Below, piece after piece: positions 17,171-26,680 of a DNA stretch of 64,000 nt (position 1 is the first letter of the stretch; each line of letters opens with the position of its first letter). Made by a program: the position numbers and the translations under genes. The DNA lies in the NCBI RefSeq assembly GCF_902499335.1, contig NZ_CABVQK010000019.1, positions 124,001 to 188,000 of the forward strand, written 5' to 3'. This DNA is from Burkholderia lata (GTDB lineage Bacteria; Pseudomonadota; Gammaproteobacteria; Burkholderiales; Burkholderiaceae). The notes beneath the pieces are model-generated. The model did no database searches, was not told where the DNA came from, and worked only from the letters and a program-made list of their open reading frames with translations.

Positions 17171-17198
17171 GCAAGCGGATCACGTCGTGTCCGCTTGC
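17171..17198. terminator. Hairpin between convergent genes
   Basis: GCAAGCGGA (17171-17179) pairs perfectly with TCCGCTTGC (17190-17198), and CAC/GTG extend the stem past a bulge. It lies between the EAL gene and the convergent membrane-protein gene. It has no T-run, so it is only a probable terminator. Confidence 0.45.
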
Positions 17199-17221
17199 GG
17201 CATTCATGATGACGGTATGCC

Positions 17222-18124
17222 TTATGACGCTTCAGCAGTCACGCGACTCGCGCCGGCATAGAACACGCGGAACCACACCCAGTAGGCCGCGCCGGTTCCG
17301 GCGAGAACGACAATCGGCATCATTCCGGACATCAAACTGACCATCCCGAGCACGTCGCTCAGCACGCGTAACACCCCATAGGCCAGCAGTAACACAGATA
17401 CCACCGACGCAAGCGACGCCCCCAGCATACGCCGGATGTGCAGTCGACCGAGATCGCGCGGCAGGCCGAACCTCGCTCCCGCGAAGACTACCGCGGCGCA
17501 AAGGACAACGCCTCCGACGTAGTTCAACATCACGAGCTTCAGATCGTCGTCATGGTAGTCGAGCAATATCATCAAGGCTTGCGGCATAAAGAACTGCAAT
17601 GCGCTGACAAACAGCCAGGCCGCGAGACCCGCAATGCGTCGTCGTGCATGACCGCGCGGCGCCCCGGGCAACGCATCGTTTCGGAACAAGTGGGTGACGA
17701 GCCACCACGCGAGCCAGGCCACGAACACATAGAGGACGGCATTCAGCGGGGCGATGATCGTCCCGATATGCGTCAGGCTGAGGGCTCCGCCGCGCAACAT
17801 TCCCACCAGCGCCTGGATTACCAGTATCTGTGCGGCCTGCCAGACCAGCAGGCATAACGCATAGGCGGTCAGCGGCAACGCGGGGCGACGGAATGCAAGC
17901 TGATCGCGACGCTCGCCGTGCCATCGGACGATCAGGTAGACCAGGCCGGTTCGAAACACCAAGCTCGCGATGAAACTGGACAGTTGCACGGCCAGCATCG
18001 TCACGGACAGCGATGACTTCGTCGACCACACGTAGAGGCCGAGCAGAAACTGGGCCGTGGTAATGACCGCCGCGATGAGCGCGGCGGCACCGGGTAATGA
18101 GAATTGCCTGGATTGTGAGGTCAT
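17222..18124 (-). CDS. Polytopic membrane protein of unknown function
   Basis: A 300-residue protein with about eight hydrophobic segments spread along its length, separated by short basic loops (GERRDQ, RGHARRR, GRLHIRR). It has no recognised motif or domain. The ATG at 18124 is chosen because a membrane segment follows closely; the frame upstream to 18211 would add a hydrophilic leader. No strong ribosome site is seen. It stands alone beside a stretch of lower-GC, weakly coding DNA, which hints at acquired or decaying sequence. Confidence 0.65.
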   Translation of the reverse strand: MTSQSRQFSLPGAAALIAAVITTAQFLLGLYVWSTKSSLSVTMLAVQLSSFIASLVFRTGLVYLIVRWHGERRDQLAFRRPALPLTAYALCLLVWQAAQILVIQALVGMLRGGALSLTHIGTIIAPLNAVLYVFVAWLAWWLVTHLFRNDALPGAPRGHARRRIAGLAAWLFVSALQFFMPQALMILLDYHDDDLKLVMLNYVGGVVLCAAVVFAGARFGLPRDLGRLHIRRMLGASLASVVSVLLLAYGVLRVLSDVLGMVSLMSGMMPIVVLAGTGAAYWVWFRVFYAGASRVTAEAS

Positions 18125-18721
18125 GGGGCGTCCGGGGTTAACAAGTTCATCAGCAATTAGCGCGGCGGCGGACTTCCAGGCAACTGGACAGCCATGCCAT
18201 CCCTGCTGCAATAGACCGGCCAGCCGAATTCAATCGGGATCAGTGGATGCGTGACGTTTTTCGGTCGATTGCCTTCGCTCATGTCGAGCGACATGCCTGT
18301 CGACTGCGGAATGAAGGCTTTGACGCGTGGTGATCGGATACGAAGCCGACCAGGTCAGGTCGAGATCCTTCATGAACGCTCACGCAGCTTGCTCGATGTG
18401 TTGGCGCGTCGTCGCGGCCGATACGAGACTGCCCGGCCCTTCGGTCGGGAATCAGAGCATGACTGCCAAGCCGGGTATTAAACTTGAAAAGCAGTTCCCG
18501 CCGAGCCAGCCCTTCCGCAATTGCTTCGACCACGCTGTGCGCATTCATGGCGCCTCTCTCAGAATGATGTTGTTCTTGATCGGCGATTCTACGAATGATG
18601 ATTCCGTGGCGTCAATCGGGCGGAATTCAAATCATTGAAAGCCGGAATTTGCTGCTCATTCGCATGAATGCCGCCGGCAATCACACGCCACTGCGGCACT
18701 ACGACGTCCGGAGCGCCTTCG
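18125..18721. other. Weakly coding, lower-GC stretch
   Basis: About 600 bases hold no confident gene. Base composition is visibly less GC-rich than the flanks, and only short frames occur. The best is the minus-strand frame at 18279-18548. It may be remnant or horizontally acquired DNA. Confidence 0.4.
18279..18548 (-). CDS. Doubtful small ORF
   Basis: An 89-residue frame starts at 18548 behind GAGAGG. Its first 30 residues (with VVEAIAEGLARRELL) look protein-like and helical, while the rest is rich in arginine, serine and histidine, as expected of non-coding DNA. It may be the start of a gene disrupted by a frameshift. I recognise no family. Confidence 0.25.
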   Translation of the reverse strand: MNAHSVVEAIAEGLARRELLFKFNTRLGSHALIPDRRAGQSRIGRDDAPTHRASCVSVHEGSRPDLVGFVSDHHASKPSFRSRQACRST

Positions 18722-19018
18722 ATGCCCATCGCCCTGCTGCTACGTACAGCCCATTCGCACCTGTATCCCGGCAGCATCGTGACGCTCGGAGATGACGCAC
18801 CTCGCGCCGCGAAGCCGCACCCGGCCGTGATCGAATTCGCCGACGGATCAGGCGCGGCTGCGATGCTCGTCCGCATCGACGACGATGCGCTCGAACTCTC
18901 CGTCGACGCATACGTGACGCAAAAGCGGCACGCGGTTGCCGCGCGACGCTGGCTGCTCAAGCCTTCCCGTACAACACACACCGAATGGCGTGTCGCGCAA
19001 CGACTCGACGTTGCCTAA
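18722..19018 (+). CDS. Small hypothetical protein
   Basis: A 98-residue frame begins with ATG at 18722, eight bases after GGAG. It has beta-strand-like alternation (PGSIVTLGDD, AVIEFADGSGAAAMLVRIDDDALELSVDAYVT) and a basic C-terminal tail, suggesting a small soluble domain. The family is not recognised. It stands alone in the atypical stretch between the membrane-protein gene and polB. Confidence 0.45.
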   Translation: MPIALLLRTAHSHLYPGSIVTLGDDAPRAAKPHPAVIEFADGSGAAAMLVRIDDDALELSVDAYVTQKRHAVAARRWLLKPSRTTHTEWRVAQRLDVA

Positions 19019-19144
19019 TTGCGTACCGAACAGTAGACGCTCGCCAACACACACTCGAGGCGAACGAGATGCCGATGTCATGGTGCGTTATCCGATGGAT
19101 ATCAGGCGCCCGAGTCGCGCCGCGACCGTGGTGAATGAGGATGG

Positions 19145-19642
19145 TCAACAAGCCGGTGGATAATCGGGATCGGACCGGCAGGTGTCCCGATACGTGTCGT
19201 CGACAGCGCGCAGAAATGCATTCCGCCCGCTCTCCAATGCCGTTGCAGTTTGCTCGCCCGGCGGTACGGGCATCACGCGGCCATCAGGCGACATCGAATA
19301 TCCGAGATCGACGAACACATCACCCGGTGCGCGCTTCGATCCGATCCAGTAGCCAATCGTCACTGCCTCTGCAATACCGGTCGCACCGTTGTAGCCGACT
19401 TCGATTCGCTCGACCTTGAAAACACGCGGCCTCATTTTCTCCGCATAGGCCAGCACTTCGGCAACGGTTGCGCCATCTTTTGTCCGGTGTCGCTTGACTG
19501 CCTGTATCCAGTCGGCTTCCGTGGCCGCCGGCAGTATCTTCAGTTTCGGAGCGGCGAATATCGTGCTCCCGCTCCCACACAAACAAGCCGCGACAACGGC
19601 ATGCACGGCACCACGTGCGACACGATCCATCGTGATTTTCAT
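19145..19642 (-). CDS. Exported hypothetical protein
   Basis: The 165-residue product has a signal-peptide-like N-terminus with a hydrophobic core and possible cleavage after FAA near residue 31. The mature part has a helical region (VAEVLAYAEKMRPRVFKVERIEVGYNGATG) and two C-terminal cysteines (DTCRSD, PPAC). The segment with GYNGATGIAEAVTIGYWIG suggests a repeat or beta-sandwich. An in-frame ATG at 19630 is an alternative start. I do not recognise the family. It is transcribed away from polB. Confidence 0.55.
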   Translation of the reverse strand: MKITMDRVARGAVHAVVAACLCGSGSTIFAAPKLKILPAATEADWIQAVKRHRTKDGATVAEVLAYAEKMRPRVFKVERIEVGYNGATGIAEAVTIGYWIGSKRAPGDVFVDLGYSMSPDGRVMPVPPGEQTATALESGRNAFLRAVDDTYRDTCRSDPDYPPAC

Positions 19643-19788
19643 TAAAAGACGCCTGTCTGGTTGAATCGACCCCGAATCTTACGATCATTGTTCGCCATGC
19701 CGGGCGCGACATCTCGCACGCCATTCCGGCATGCCACCCGCCCAAGCGCTAAAATCCGCCGCCTGGGCATCCACAACGAGCAAGCGTT

Positions 19789-22173
19789 TTGACGGCGTTC
19801 GAGCAGGGTTTCATCCTCACCCGCCACTGGCGGGACACCGCATCCGGCATCGAGATCGAGTTCTGGCTGGCAACCGAACACGGTCCGCGCCGCGTGCGGT
19901 TGCGCCCGCAGGAAGCCGTCGCGTTCATTCCGGCCGAACAGCAGACGCTCGCCGAACACGCGCTGGCCGGCGAGCGCGAGGCCGAGTTGCGCCCGCTCGC
20001 GCTGCGCGACTTCCGGCAGCGCCCGGTCGTCGGCCTCTATTGCAAGCGCTATCGCCATCTGTCCGGGCTGCAGAAGCGCCTCGCGGCAGCCGGCGTCGAC
20101 GTCTACGAAGCCGACGTGCAGCCGCCCGACCGCTACGCGATGGAGCGCTTCATCACAGCCTGCGTGGAGTTTCGCGGGCAGCCCGGCCGTGACGGCACGC
20201 TGACCGGCGCCGAACTGAAAACCGCGACCGGCTATCGCCCGGCGCTGCGCTGCGTGTCGCTCGACATCGAAACCAGCGTACACGGCGAAATGTATTCGAT
20301 CGCGCTCGAAGGCTGCGGGCAACGGCAGGTCTACATGCTCGGCCCGCCGAATGGCGACGACAGTGATGAAGCGGGCGCCATCGACTTCCGCCTCGACTAC
20401 TGCGACAGCCGGCCCGCGATGCTCGCGCGGCTCAACGAATGGTTCGACGAACACGATCCCGATGCGGTGATCGGCTGGAATCTCGTGCAGTTCGACCTGC
20501 GCATCCTGCACGCGCACGCGGAGCAGTACGGCGTGCCGCTGAAGCTCGGGCGCGGCGGCAGCGTGCTCGACTGGCGCGCGCACGGCCAGCAGCCCGACCA
20601 CTTCTTCGCGGGCGCGGCCGGCCGGCTGATTCTCGATGGCATCGACATGCTGAAATCGGCGACGTGGACGTTCCCGTCATTCAGTCTCGAATACGTGTCG
20701 CAGGCGCTGCTCGGCGAAGGCAAGTCGATCGACAATCCGTACCAGCGGATGGACGAGATCCAGCGCCGCTTCGATCACGACAAACCGGCGCTCGCGCGCT
20801 ACAACCTGAAGGACTGCGAGCTCGTCACACGCATCTTCGACAAGGCCGACCTGCTGTCCTTCGCGCTCGAACGCGCGAGCGTGACGGGCCTCGCGGCCGA
20901 TCGCACCGGCGGGTCGGTCGCGGCCTTCACGCACCTGTACCTGCCGCGCATGCACCGGCTCGGCTATGTCGCGCCGAACCTCGGCGACGTGACGGGGCAG
21001 AACAGCCCCGGCGGCTTCGTGATGGATTCGCGCCCCGGGCTGTACGACTCGGTACTCGTGTTCGACTACAAGAGCCTCTATCCGTCGATCATCCGCACGT
21101 TCCTGATCGATCCGGTCGGGCTGATCGAAGGGCTCGCGAATCCCGGCGACGACGCATCGGTGCCCGGCTTTCTCGGCGCCCGCTTCTCGCGTACCGATCA
21201 TTGCCTGCCCGATATCGTGCGCCGCGTCTGGGAAGGCCGCGACGATGCGAAGCGGCAGCGCAACGCGCCGCTGTCGCAGGCGCTGAAGATCATCATGAAT
21301 TCGTTCTACGGCGTGCTCGGCTCGACGGGCTGCCGCTTCTTCGACCCGCGCCTCGCGTCGTCGATCACGATGCGCGGGCACGAAATCATGCACCGCACGC
21401 GCGAGCTGATCGAAGCGCAGGGTTACGAAGTGATCTACGGCGATACCGATTCGACGTTCGTGTGGCTCGGCCGCGCGCACGACGACGACGAAGCCGGCGC
21501 CAAGGGCCGCGCGCTCGTCGAGCACGTGAACCGCTGGTGGCAGGCGCACCTGCGCGACCACTTCGGGCTCGAGAGCGCGCTGGAGCTGCAGTACGAGCGG
21601 CACTACCGCCGCTTCCTGATGCCGACCGTGCGCGGTGCGGAAGAAGGCAGCAAGAAGCGTTACGCAGGTCTCGCGGCGGCGGCCGACGGCGGCGAGGATC
21701 TCGTGTTCAAGGGGCTCGAAACGGTGCGCACCGACTGGACGCCGCTCGCGCAGCAGTTCCAGCGCGAGTTGTACCGGCGCGTGTTCAGCCGCGAGCCGTA
21801 CCAGGATTTCATCCGCGACACCGTGCGGCGCACGCTGGCCGGCGAATTCGACGACCAGCTCGTCTACCGCAAGCGCGTGCGCCGGCCGCTGCGCGAGTAC
21901 GAGCGCAACGTGCCGCCGCACGTGCGCGCGGCACGGATCGCCGACGAGTTCAACCACGCGCAGGGCCGGCCGCTGCAGTATCAGCGCGGCGGCTGGATCA
22001 GCTACGTGATGACGACAGCCGGCCCCGAGCCGCTCGAAACCATGCGCTCGCCGATCGACTACGCGTTCTACCTGAGCCGCCAGCTGCAGCCCGTCGCGGA
22101 CGCGATCCTGCCTTTCCTGCGCGACGATTTCGAACGCGTGATCTCCGGGCAGGGGCAGTTGTTTCAGGAGTAG
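19789..22173 (+). CDS. polB: DNA polymerase II (family B)
   Basis: The 794-residue enzyme has the proofreading exonuclease motif DIET at about residues 159-162, family B polymerase motif A (DYKSLYPSI, from 426), motif B (KIIMNSFYGVLGS) and motif C (YGDTDS, 550-555), so all catalytic aspartates are present. DNA Pol II acts in replication restart and repair of damaged templates. The start appears to be TTG at 19789, since no ATG or GTG with a ribosome site precedes the conserved region. No clear LexA box was seen upstream, although the E. coli gene is SOS-induced. Confidence 0.95.
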   Translation: MTAFEQGFILTRHWRDTASGIEIEFWLATEHGPRRVRLRPQEAVAFIPAEQQTLAEHALAGEREAELRPLALRDFRQRPVVGLYCKRYRHLSGLQKRLAAAGVDVYEADVQPPDRYAMERFITACVEFRGQPGRDGTLTGAELKTATGYRPALRCVSLDIETSVHGEMYSIALEGCGQRQVYMLGPPNGDDSDEAGAIDFRLDYCDSRPAMLARLNEWFDEHDPDAVIGWNLVQFDLRILHAHAEQYGVPLKLGRGGSVLDWRAHGQQPDHFFAGAAGRLILDGIDMLKSATWTFPSFSLEYVSQALLGEGKSIDNPYQRMDEIQRRFDHDKPALARYNLKDCELVTRIFDKADLLSFALERASVTGLAADRTGGSVAAFTHLYLPRMHRLGYVAPNLGDVTGQNSPGGFVMDSRPGLYDSVLVFDYKSLYPSIIRTFLIDPVGLIEGLANPGDDASVPGFLGARFSRTDHCLPDIVRRVWEGRDDAKRQRNAPLSQALKIIMNSFYGVLGSTGCRFFDPRLASSITMRGHEIMHRTRELIEAQGYEVIYGDTDSTFVWLGRAHDDDEAGAKGRALVEHVNRWWQAHLRDHFGLESALELQYERHYRRFLMPTVRGAEEGSKKRYAGLAAAADGGEDLVFKGLETVRTDWTPLAQQFQRELYRRVFSREPYQDFIRDTVRRTLAGEFDDQLVYRKRVRRPLREYERNVPPHVRAARIADEFNHAQGRPLQYQRGGWISYVMTTAGPEPLETMRSPIDYAFYLSRQLQPVADAILPFLRDDFERVISGQGQLFQE

Positions 22174-22260
22174 CCGCGCCATATCGGGCACGGGAGAAAC
22201 GTCGGGCCGGTTAAAATACCGCGCTGCTGCGCGTCCTGCCGCAGCCGAAGGAGATTCATC

Positions 22261-23385
22261 ATGACCGCACGTCGCGGAACAGCGGTCGCCATCGCGCCCG
22301 GCCACGAGACAGCCAGCCTGTCGAAAGCCCAGAAAGCATTCAATGCGCTCGTCCAGCAGATCGAGAAGCGGCGCGAGCGTCTCGGCGAGTGGGAAGCCGT
22401 GATGCCGGTCTTCCAGAAGAAATTCGTCGACGAGCTGTTGCCGCTCGAACAGACGTCGACCGCGCTGCGGATCCGCTTGCTCAATCAGCTCGACGACGCG
22501 TACCTGCAAAAGGGACTAAGCAAGGCCGAGCAGCGCACCCTTTCCGGGATGATCGCCAACATGGCGCGCGACTTGCTCGACTTCAGCGACGATGCGCAGT
22601 TGAAGGCCATCCACGACCGGCACAGCGCGGCCGATCATGGCAGCGACGCGGCGGCCGAGCCCCGGCAGACCAAGCCGGCGCCGGAACCGGAATCGACGCC
22701 CGACGTGGCCGCGGAAGACGATCTCGACGCGCTGTCGCCCGAAGAACTCATGGCGCGCATGCAGGCCGAACTGGACGAACAGTTCGAGCGCGACATGGCC
22801 GAGCACGCGGCCCGCGAGGCACAGCGCGCCAAGCGCAAGAAAGCACCCCGGCAATCGGCCGCGCTGGCGAAGCGCGAAGCCGAGCAGGCCGAATCGAGCC
22901 GCTCGATCCGCGAGGTCTATCGGAAGCTGGCGAGCGCGCTGCACCCCGATCGCGAGACCGATCCCCAGGAACAGGCACGCAAGACCGTGCTGATGCAGCG
23001 GGTCAACCACGCTTATGCGAACGGCAAGCTCCTGCAACTGCTGGAGCTGCAGCTGGAGATCGAACAGATCGACCGGCACGCAATCAACGGGCTCGGCGAG
23101 GATCGGCTCGCGCGCTACAACGGCATCCTGGAAGATCAGCTGCGCGAGCTGGATCAGGAGATCCAGGACGTCGAGACCGGATTCCGGCGCACTTACGGGA
23201 TCGCGCCGTCGGTCAAGGTCGCGCCCGATACCATCATGCGCATGCTCACGCGCGACATCGCGGGCACGCAGCGCAGCATCCATGACCTGAACCTGACGCT
23301 GCGCGAGTTCGACGATCCGGCGAACGTCAAGGAATGGCTGAAGGACATGAAGCGCCAACAGGCTTTCCCGCGTTTCGACGACTAG
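22261..23385 (+). CDS. J-domain co-chaperone-like protein
   Basis: A 374-residue cytoplasmic protein with a long helical N-terminal region, an acidic/alanine-rich middle (about 115-215) and a degenerate J-domain at about 220-265 containing the HPD tripeptide (ALHPDRE). The C-terminal third is helical and probably coiled coil (LLELQLEIEQIDR). J-domains stimulate DnaK-type ATPases; here the J-domain is internal rather than N-terminal as in DnaJ. An excellent ribosome site (AAGGAG) precedes the ATG. It lies 87 bases after polB and may be read from the same transcript. Its client is unknown. Confidence 0.75.
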   Translation: MTARRGTAVAIAPGHETASLSKAQKAFNALVQQIEKRRERLGEWEAVMPVFQKKFVDELLPLEQTSTALRIRLLNQLDDAYLQKGLSKAEQRTLSGMIANMARDLLDFSDDAQLKAIHDRHSAADHGSDAAAEPRQTKPAPEPESTPDVAAEDDLDALSPEELMARMQAELDEQFERDMAEHAAREAQRAKRKKAPRQSAALAKREAEQAESSRSIREVYRKLASALHPDRETDPQEQARKTVLMQRVNHAYANGKLLQLLELQLEIEQIDRHAINGLGEDRLARYNGILEDQLRELDQEIQDVETGFRRTYGIAPSVKVAPDTIMRMLTRDIAGTQRSIHDLNLTLREFDDPANVKEWLKDMKRQQAFPRFDD

Positions 23386-23660
23386 CCGTGCCGGGCGGGC
23401 CCGCGCCTGCCCGCCGAACATCGAATGCGCAGCCAGCCCGATGGAATGACTGTGCGCCCCTCATCGATCGGCATTCCGGGCGAAAAATACAAGCAGAAAC
23501 CGGCCACTCCGAACTCCGTGCGTCACCCACTGTCACGGATTCAGGAACACAGCTGGACAGGAATCGTCATTTATCCGGCCGATCCGGGTTCCTAAACTTG
23601 TCTCGTTGGTTCAGCCAGCCGCAATCGCGCCGAACCGCAACGAAACCGTCTGAGGAAACC

Positions 23661-23984
23661 GTGAAATCCATCATCGTCACCATCGCCACTGTCGCCGCTA
23701 CCGCCACCGCTCTCCTCGCCGCACCGGCCGCGTCGTACGCGCAGTCGTCGCACTCGACGCTCACGCGTGCGCAGGTGCGCCAGGAGCTGCTCGACCTCGA
23801 GTCGGTCGGCTACGAGCCGATCGCCGGCGACGGCGACAACTATCCGGGCGACATCGTCGCCGCGCAGGAGCGCCTGGCGGCCAAGCGGCTCGCCGAACGC
23901 AAGAACGCCGAAGCGGCCTATGGGTCGAACGGTGCGCCCGGCACGGATTCGGGTGCGCCGGCGGTTGCGGTGGTGAAGCCGTAA
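23661..23984 (+). CDS. DUF4148 exported small protein
   Basis: The 107-residue protein has a Sec signal peptide ending in AQS near residue 29, followed by LTRAQVRQELLDLESVGYEP and DNYPGDIVAAQERLAAKR, the hallmark of the DUF4148 family that is amplified in Burkholderia and relatives. Function is unknown; members are small periplasmic proteins. It starts with GTG at 23661 behind GAGGAAACC. The 275-base upstream gap shows nothing else that I can interpret. Confidence 0.85.
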   Translation: MKSIIVTIATVAATATALLAAPAASYAQSSHSTLTRAQVRQELLDLESVGYEPIAGDGDNYPGDIVAAQERLAAKRLAERKNAEAAYGSNGAPGTDSGAPAVAVVKP

Positions 23985-24093
23985 CACCGGACGCAATCAC
24001 GCGACGCACGGCCCCGCATCGACGCAGGCGAGCGGCCACGCCACCCGGCCGCCGCGCTGCGTCGCGGTCACCCGCTCACGCGAACCGCCCCCG

Positions 24094-25470
24094 TCACGCC
24101 CGGTGCCCCGAGATCGGCCCCGCTTCGCCGGTCAGGTTGAAGATGCTGTCGATCCACGCAAGAAACGTCGAGAACGTGAAATCCGACCACTGCTGCGTGC
24201 GGAACGCCTTCATCACCGGCGTATCGGCCGGGTCCTGCTGGTTCAGCAGGTTGTCGACGAACGTGCCGATATCCGCGTCGATGCCGTTCTCGTGGATTCC
24301 CGACCCGGTGAAGCTGACCGCCGTCACCTGATGGTTGGCGATGAAGTCGTTGCGCGCCCACGGCATGAAGTAGCCGAAGTTCGGCAGCGGGTTCAGCGTC
24401 TGCTTCAGCCCGTCCAGTTCCTGGTCGAACATCGCGAGCGACAGCGCATCCTTCGTCGCGTCGTCGGGCGCCGCGATCACGGCCGGCACGAACGCGCGAT
24501 AGTGATACGCGGCGATGATCTTGTCGCGCTGATAGCTCGAGAAGCCGAAGCGGTCGTGCGGGAATGTCGCCGACAGCGCCGCGTACGCGCTCCCCATGTT
24601 GCCGGGATCGAAATGGCTGGTCAGCCGGCTGTTCACGGTGATCATCCCGTCGGGGCCGGTCATCCCCCACTCGGTGCGCACCCGGTCGTACAGGCCGACC
24701 GACGGATGCATGGCCGCATCCGCATCGAACGGCGTGTTGAACACCGTGCCCGCATCGTCGAGCAGCGAACTATGCGCCTGCGGCTGCAGCGTGTTGCGCA
24801 GCGTCGCGTAGTTCGCGAGCGTGCCGTAGCCGCCCGCGCTCATCCCGTACACGAGCAGCCGGTTCGGCTTGCCGAAGCCGTGCGACGTCAGCCACTGCGC
24901 GACGGCCTGGATGTTCTTCAGCCCGCTGTAGTGCTGCAGCCGCCAGTCGCCGCTCGGCGACGTGTAGTTGCGCACCGCGCTGCCCATGTGGATATCTCCG
25001 GTGCAATAGGGCACGAAAACCTGTGTCCACTGCTGCGTCTCGACCTTCGGTTCGCCGACGAGAATGTGCGCGAGATCCATCCGCGTGAGCAGCGGCGACA
25101 GGAACGATGACAGCAGCGCCTCGTTCGCGGTGCCGTTCATGTAGTTGTGCGGGATGCCGTCCGGGTTGAAGCCGCCGAGGCCGGCCTCAGCGCCGGTCGA
25201 CGTCTGCGTGCAGGTGCCGTAGTCCCAGCACGCGCCGCCCGGCTCCACCATGTACAGCAGGTTGTCCGACTGCGCGCGATTGATGTAGAAGCGCATCGGC
25301 GTGCCGTTGCCGCACGATGCACCGGTGCTCTCCGGCAACGTCACTTCGTACCACGAATAATATGGAATCGACGGATCCGGCATCGTCGTATCGGCCGCGT
25401 GGCCGTTCAGTGCCGCGCAACCGAGCAGCGCGGCAACGGCCGCGCGCAGCAGGCTTCGTGCTGTGGACAT
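24094..25470 (-). CDS. Exported pectinacetylesterase-family serine hydrolase
   Basis: The 458-residue protein has a Sec signal peptide (about 25 residues) and the alpha/beta-hydrolase layout of the plant-type pectinacetylesterase family: EPGGACWDYGTC (oxyanion region, 77-88), VPYCTGDIHMG (154-163) and the nucleophile in GMSAGG (Ser about 211). Many cysteines point to an extracellular enzyme. Bacterial members act on acetylated polysaccharides or other esters, so the substrate is open. It is the second gene after the accessory-like protein at 25537-26250 on the same strand with a 66-base gap, suggesting an enzyme and helper pair. Confidence 0.75.
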   Translation of the reverse strand: MSTARSLLRAAVAALLGCAALNGHAADTTMPDPSIPYYSWYEVTLPESTGASCGNGTPMRFYINRAQSDNLLYMVEPGGACWDYGTCTQTSTGAEAGLGGFNPDGIPHNYMNGTANEALLSSFLSPLLTRMDLAHILVGEPKVETQQWTQVFVPYCTGDIHMGSAVRNYTSPSGDWRLQHYSGLKNIQAVAQWLTSHGFGKPNRLLVYGMSAGGYGTLANYATLRNTLQPQAHSSLLDDAGTVFNTPFDADAAMHPSVGLYDRVRTEWGMTGPDGMITVNSRLTSHFDPGNMGSAYAALSATFPHDRFGFSSYQRDKIIAAYHYRAFVPAVIAAPDDATKDALSLAMFDQELDGLKQTLNPLPNFGYFMPWARNDFIANHQVTAVSFTGSGIHENGIDADIGTFVDNLLNQQDPADTPVMKAFRTQQWSDFTFSTFLAWIDSIFNLTGEAGPISGHRA

Positions 25471-25536
25471 CTCCCCTCCTTGTCGATGGACATGACGCGG
25501 CCGCCGGGCACCGCCCCGGCGTCGCGGATTCGGCGC

Positions 25537-26250
25537 TCAGTGCACGCCGGACGGTGAAGCGCCGTCGAACAGCTGGACGCGCAGCGCCTGCAGGCGTTGC
25601 GCGATGACGGCTTGTTGCTGGTCGGGATCGGGAATGCTCGCCTGAACCTGCCGGACGACGTCGCGGCTCTGCTGTTCGTACGAGAGATAGCGCGGGTCCT
25701 GAGCCGGCGACGGGCCGACCGTCTGCTGCGCATAGGTGTCCCATTGCGCGCGCATCGACCGTATCGCCGCGCTGCGCGTCGCGGGGTCGGCTTCGGTATC
25801 GGTCAGCAGTGCCGCGCTCAGCGCTTCGGCCTGCACGGGAACGATCTCGTTGCGCGCGACATGGTCGGGAAGTTCGTCGAGAATCCGGCGCGCAAGTGCG
25901 GCGCGCTCGTCTTGCGGCATGCTGTTGCGGCGATCCCCATACGCGGCAACCTCGTCGCGAAAGCGCGCGAACGCGACGATACGCTTCACTTCGGCGTCCG
26001 CATCGGGGCGCCCCGCAAGGCTGCGACGCAGCGCGTCGACGTCTAGCCGCCGCTCCTCGGGGCCGGGTGTCGCGGCGCCGGTGCCGAACGTATCGGCCGC
26101 GCCTGGCTGTGCGCTCGCCGTCGCGGCCGGCGTACCGGATGACGCGGCTTGCGCCGGTGTCGTCGCTTCATATCGCCAGACTGCAACGACGGCCACGCCG
26201 ATCGCCGCGATCGCGCCCGTGCGCCGCCAGAGTGCCCTGTTCTTCTTCAC
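25537..26250 (-). CDS. Membrane-anchored accessory protein, PlcR/lipase-chaperone-like
   Basis: The 237-residue protein has one N-terminal membrane segment (about residues 13-25), an alanine/proline-rich linker, then a helical domain beginning LDVDALRRSLAGRPDADAE. This resembles the helical periplasmic foldases that assist secreted lipases and phospholipase C (Lif/PlcR), but the lipase-foldase motif RxxFDY is absent and the length is shorter than true Lif proteins (about 340). It lies directly upstream of the secreted esterase gene, so I infer a dedicated folding or secretion helper. The assignment is tentative. Confidence 0.5.
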   Translation of the reverse strand: MKKNRALWRRTGAIAAIGVAVVAVWRYEATTPAQAASSGTPAATASAQPGAADTFGTGAATPGPEERRLDVDALRRSLAGRPDADAEVKRIVAFARFRDEVAAYGDRRNSMPQDERAALARRILDELPDHVARNEIVPVQAEALSAALLTDTEADPATRSAAIRSMRAQWDTYAQQTVGPSPAQDPRYLSYEQQSRDVVRQVQASIPDPDQQQAVIAQRLQALRVQLFDGASPSGVH

Positions 26251-26680
26251 GTCGCCTCCTCGTCACGTCATGCCGTTCTTCGCCGGTGCATCCGCGAGTA
26301 GGTTCTAGGTCGAATCCGGCATGCAGTCAAAAGCGGCGCTAGAACGCAGGCACTAAACCTGCTCGCGTCGGCCACGTCCGGCACAACGTTTGAAACGCAT
26401 TTCGTTGTCGGATCGGCAAGCGCACTATGTCGCACGTCACGCCCGTCCGGCGGTGGTTCGGGCCGATACGCGCCGTATGCGCCTCAACACCAAGCAAGCG
26501 GCGATCCAGCCGCACGGCGCGCGATGGTCACGCATGGACGTGGCCGATACGGATGGCCGGATAAGACCCGTCGAACGACCCGCTGAGCGCTTGGTCGTCA
26601 TTTTGGCCAGCCCTATGCTGGTTTCCGACACGCGCCGAACGGTCGGCGCGACGCACACCCCACCCAGCCGAGCCCGTTCC
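26251..26680. other. Divergent intergenic region with a spaced inverted repeat
   Basis: This 430-base gap separates the accessory protein (minus) and the PLP enzyme (plus). The only structure I see is GTTCTAG (26302-26308) and CTAGAAC (26339-26345), a 7-bp inverted repeat with a 30-base spacer. The frame open from 26390 into the PLP gene has non-coding character. Confidence 0.35.
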
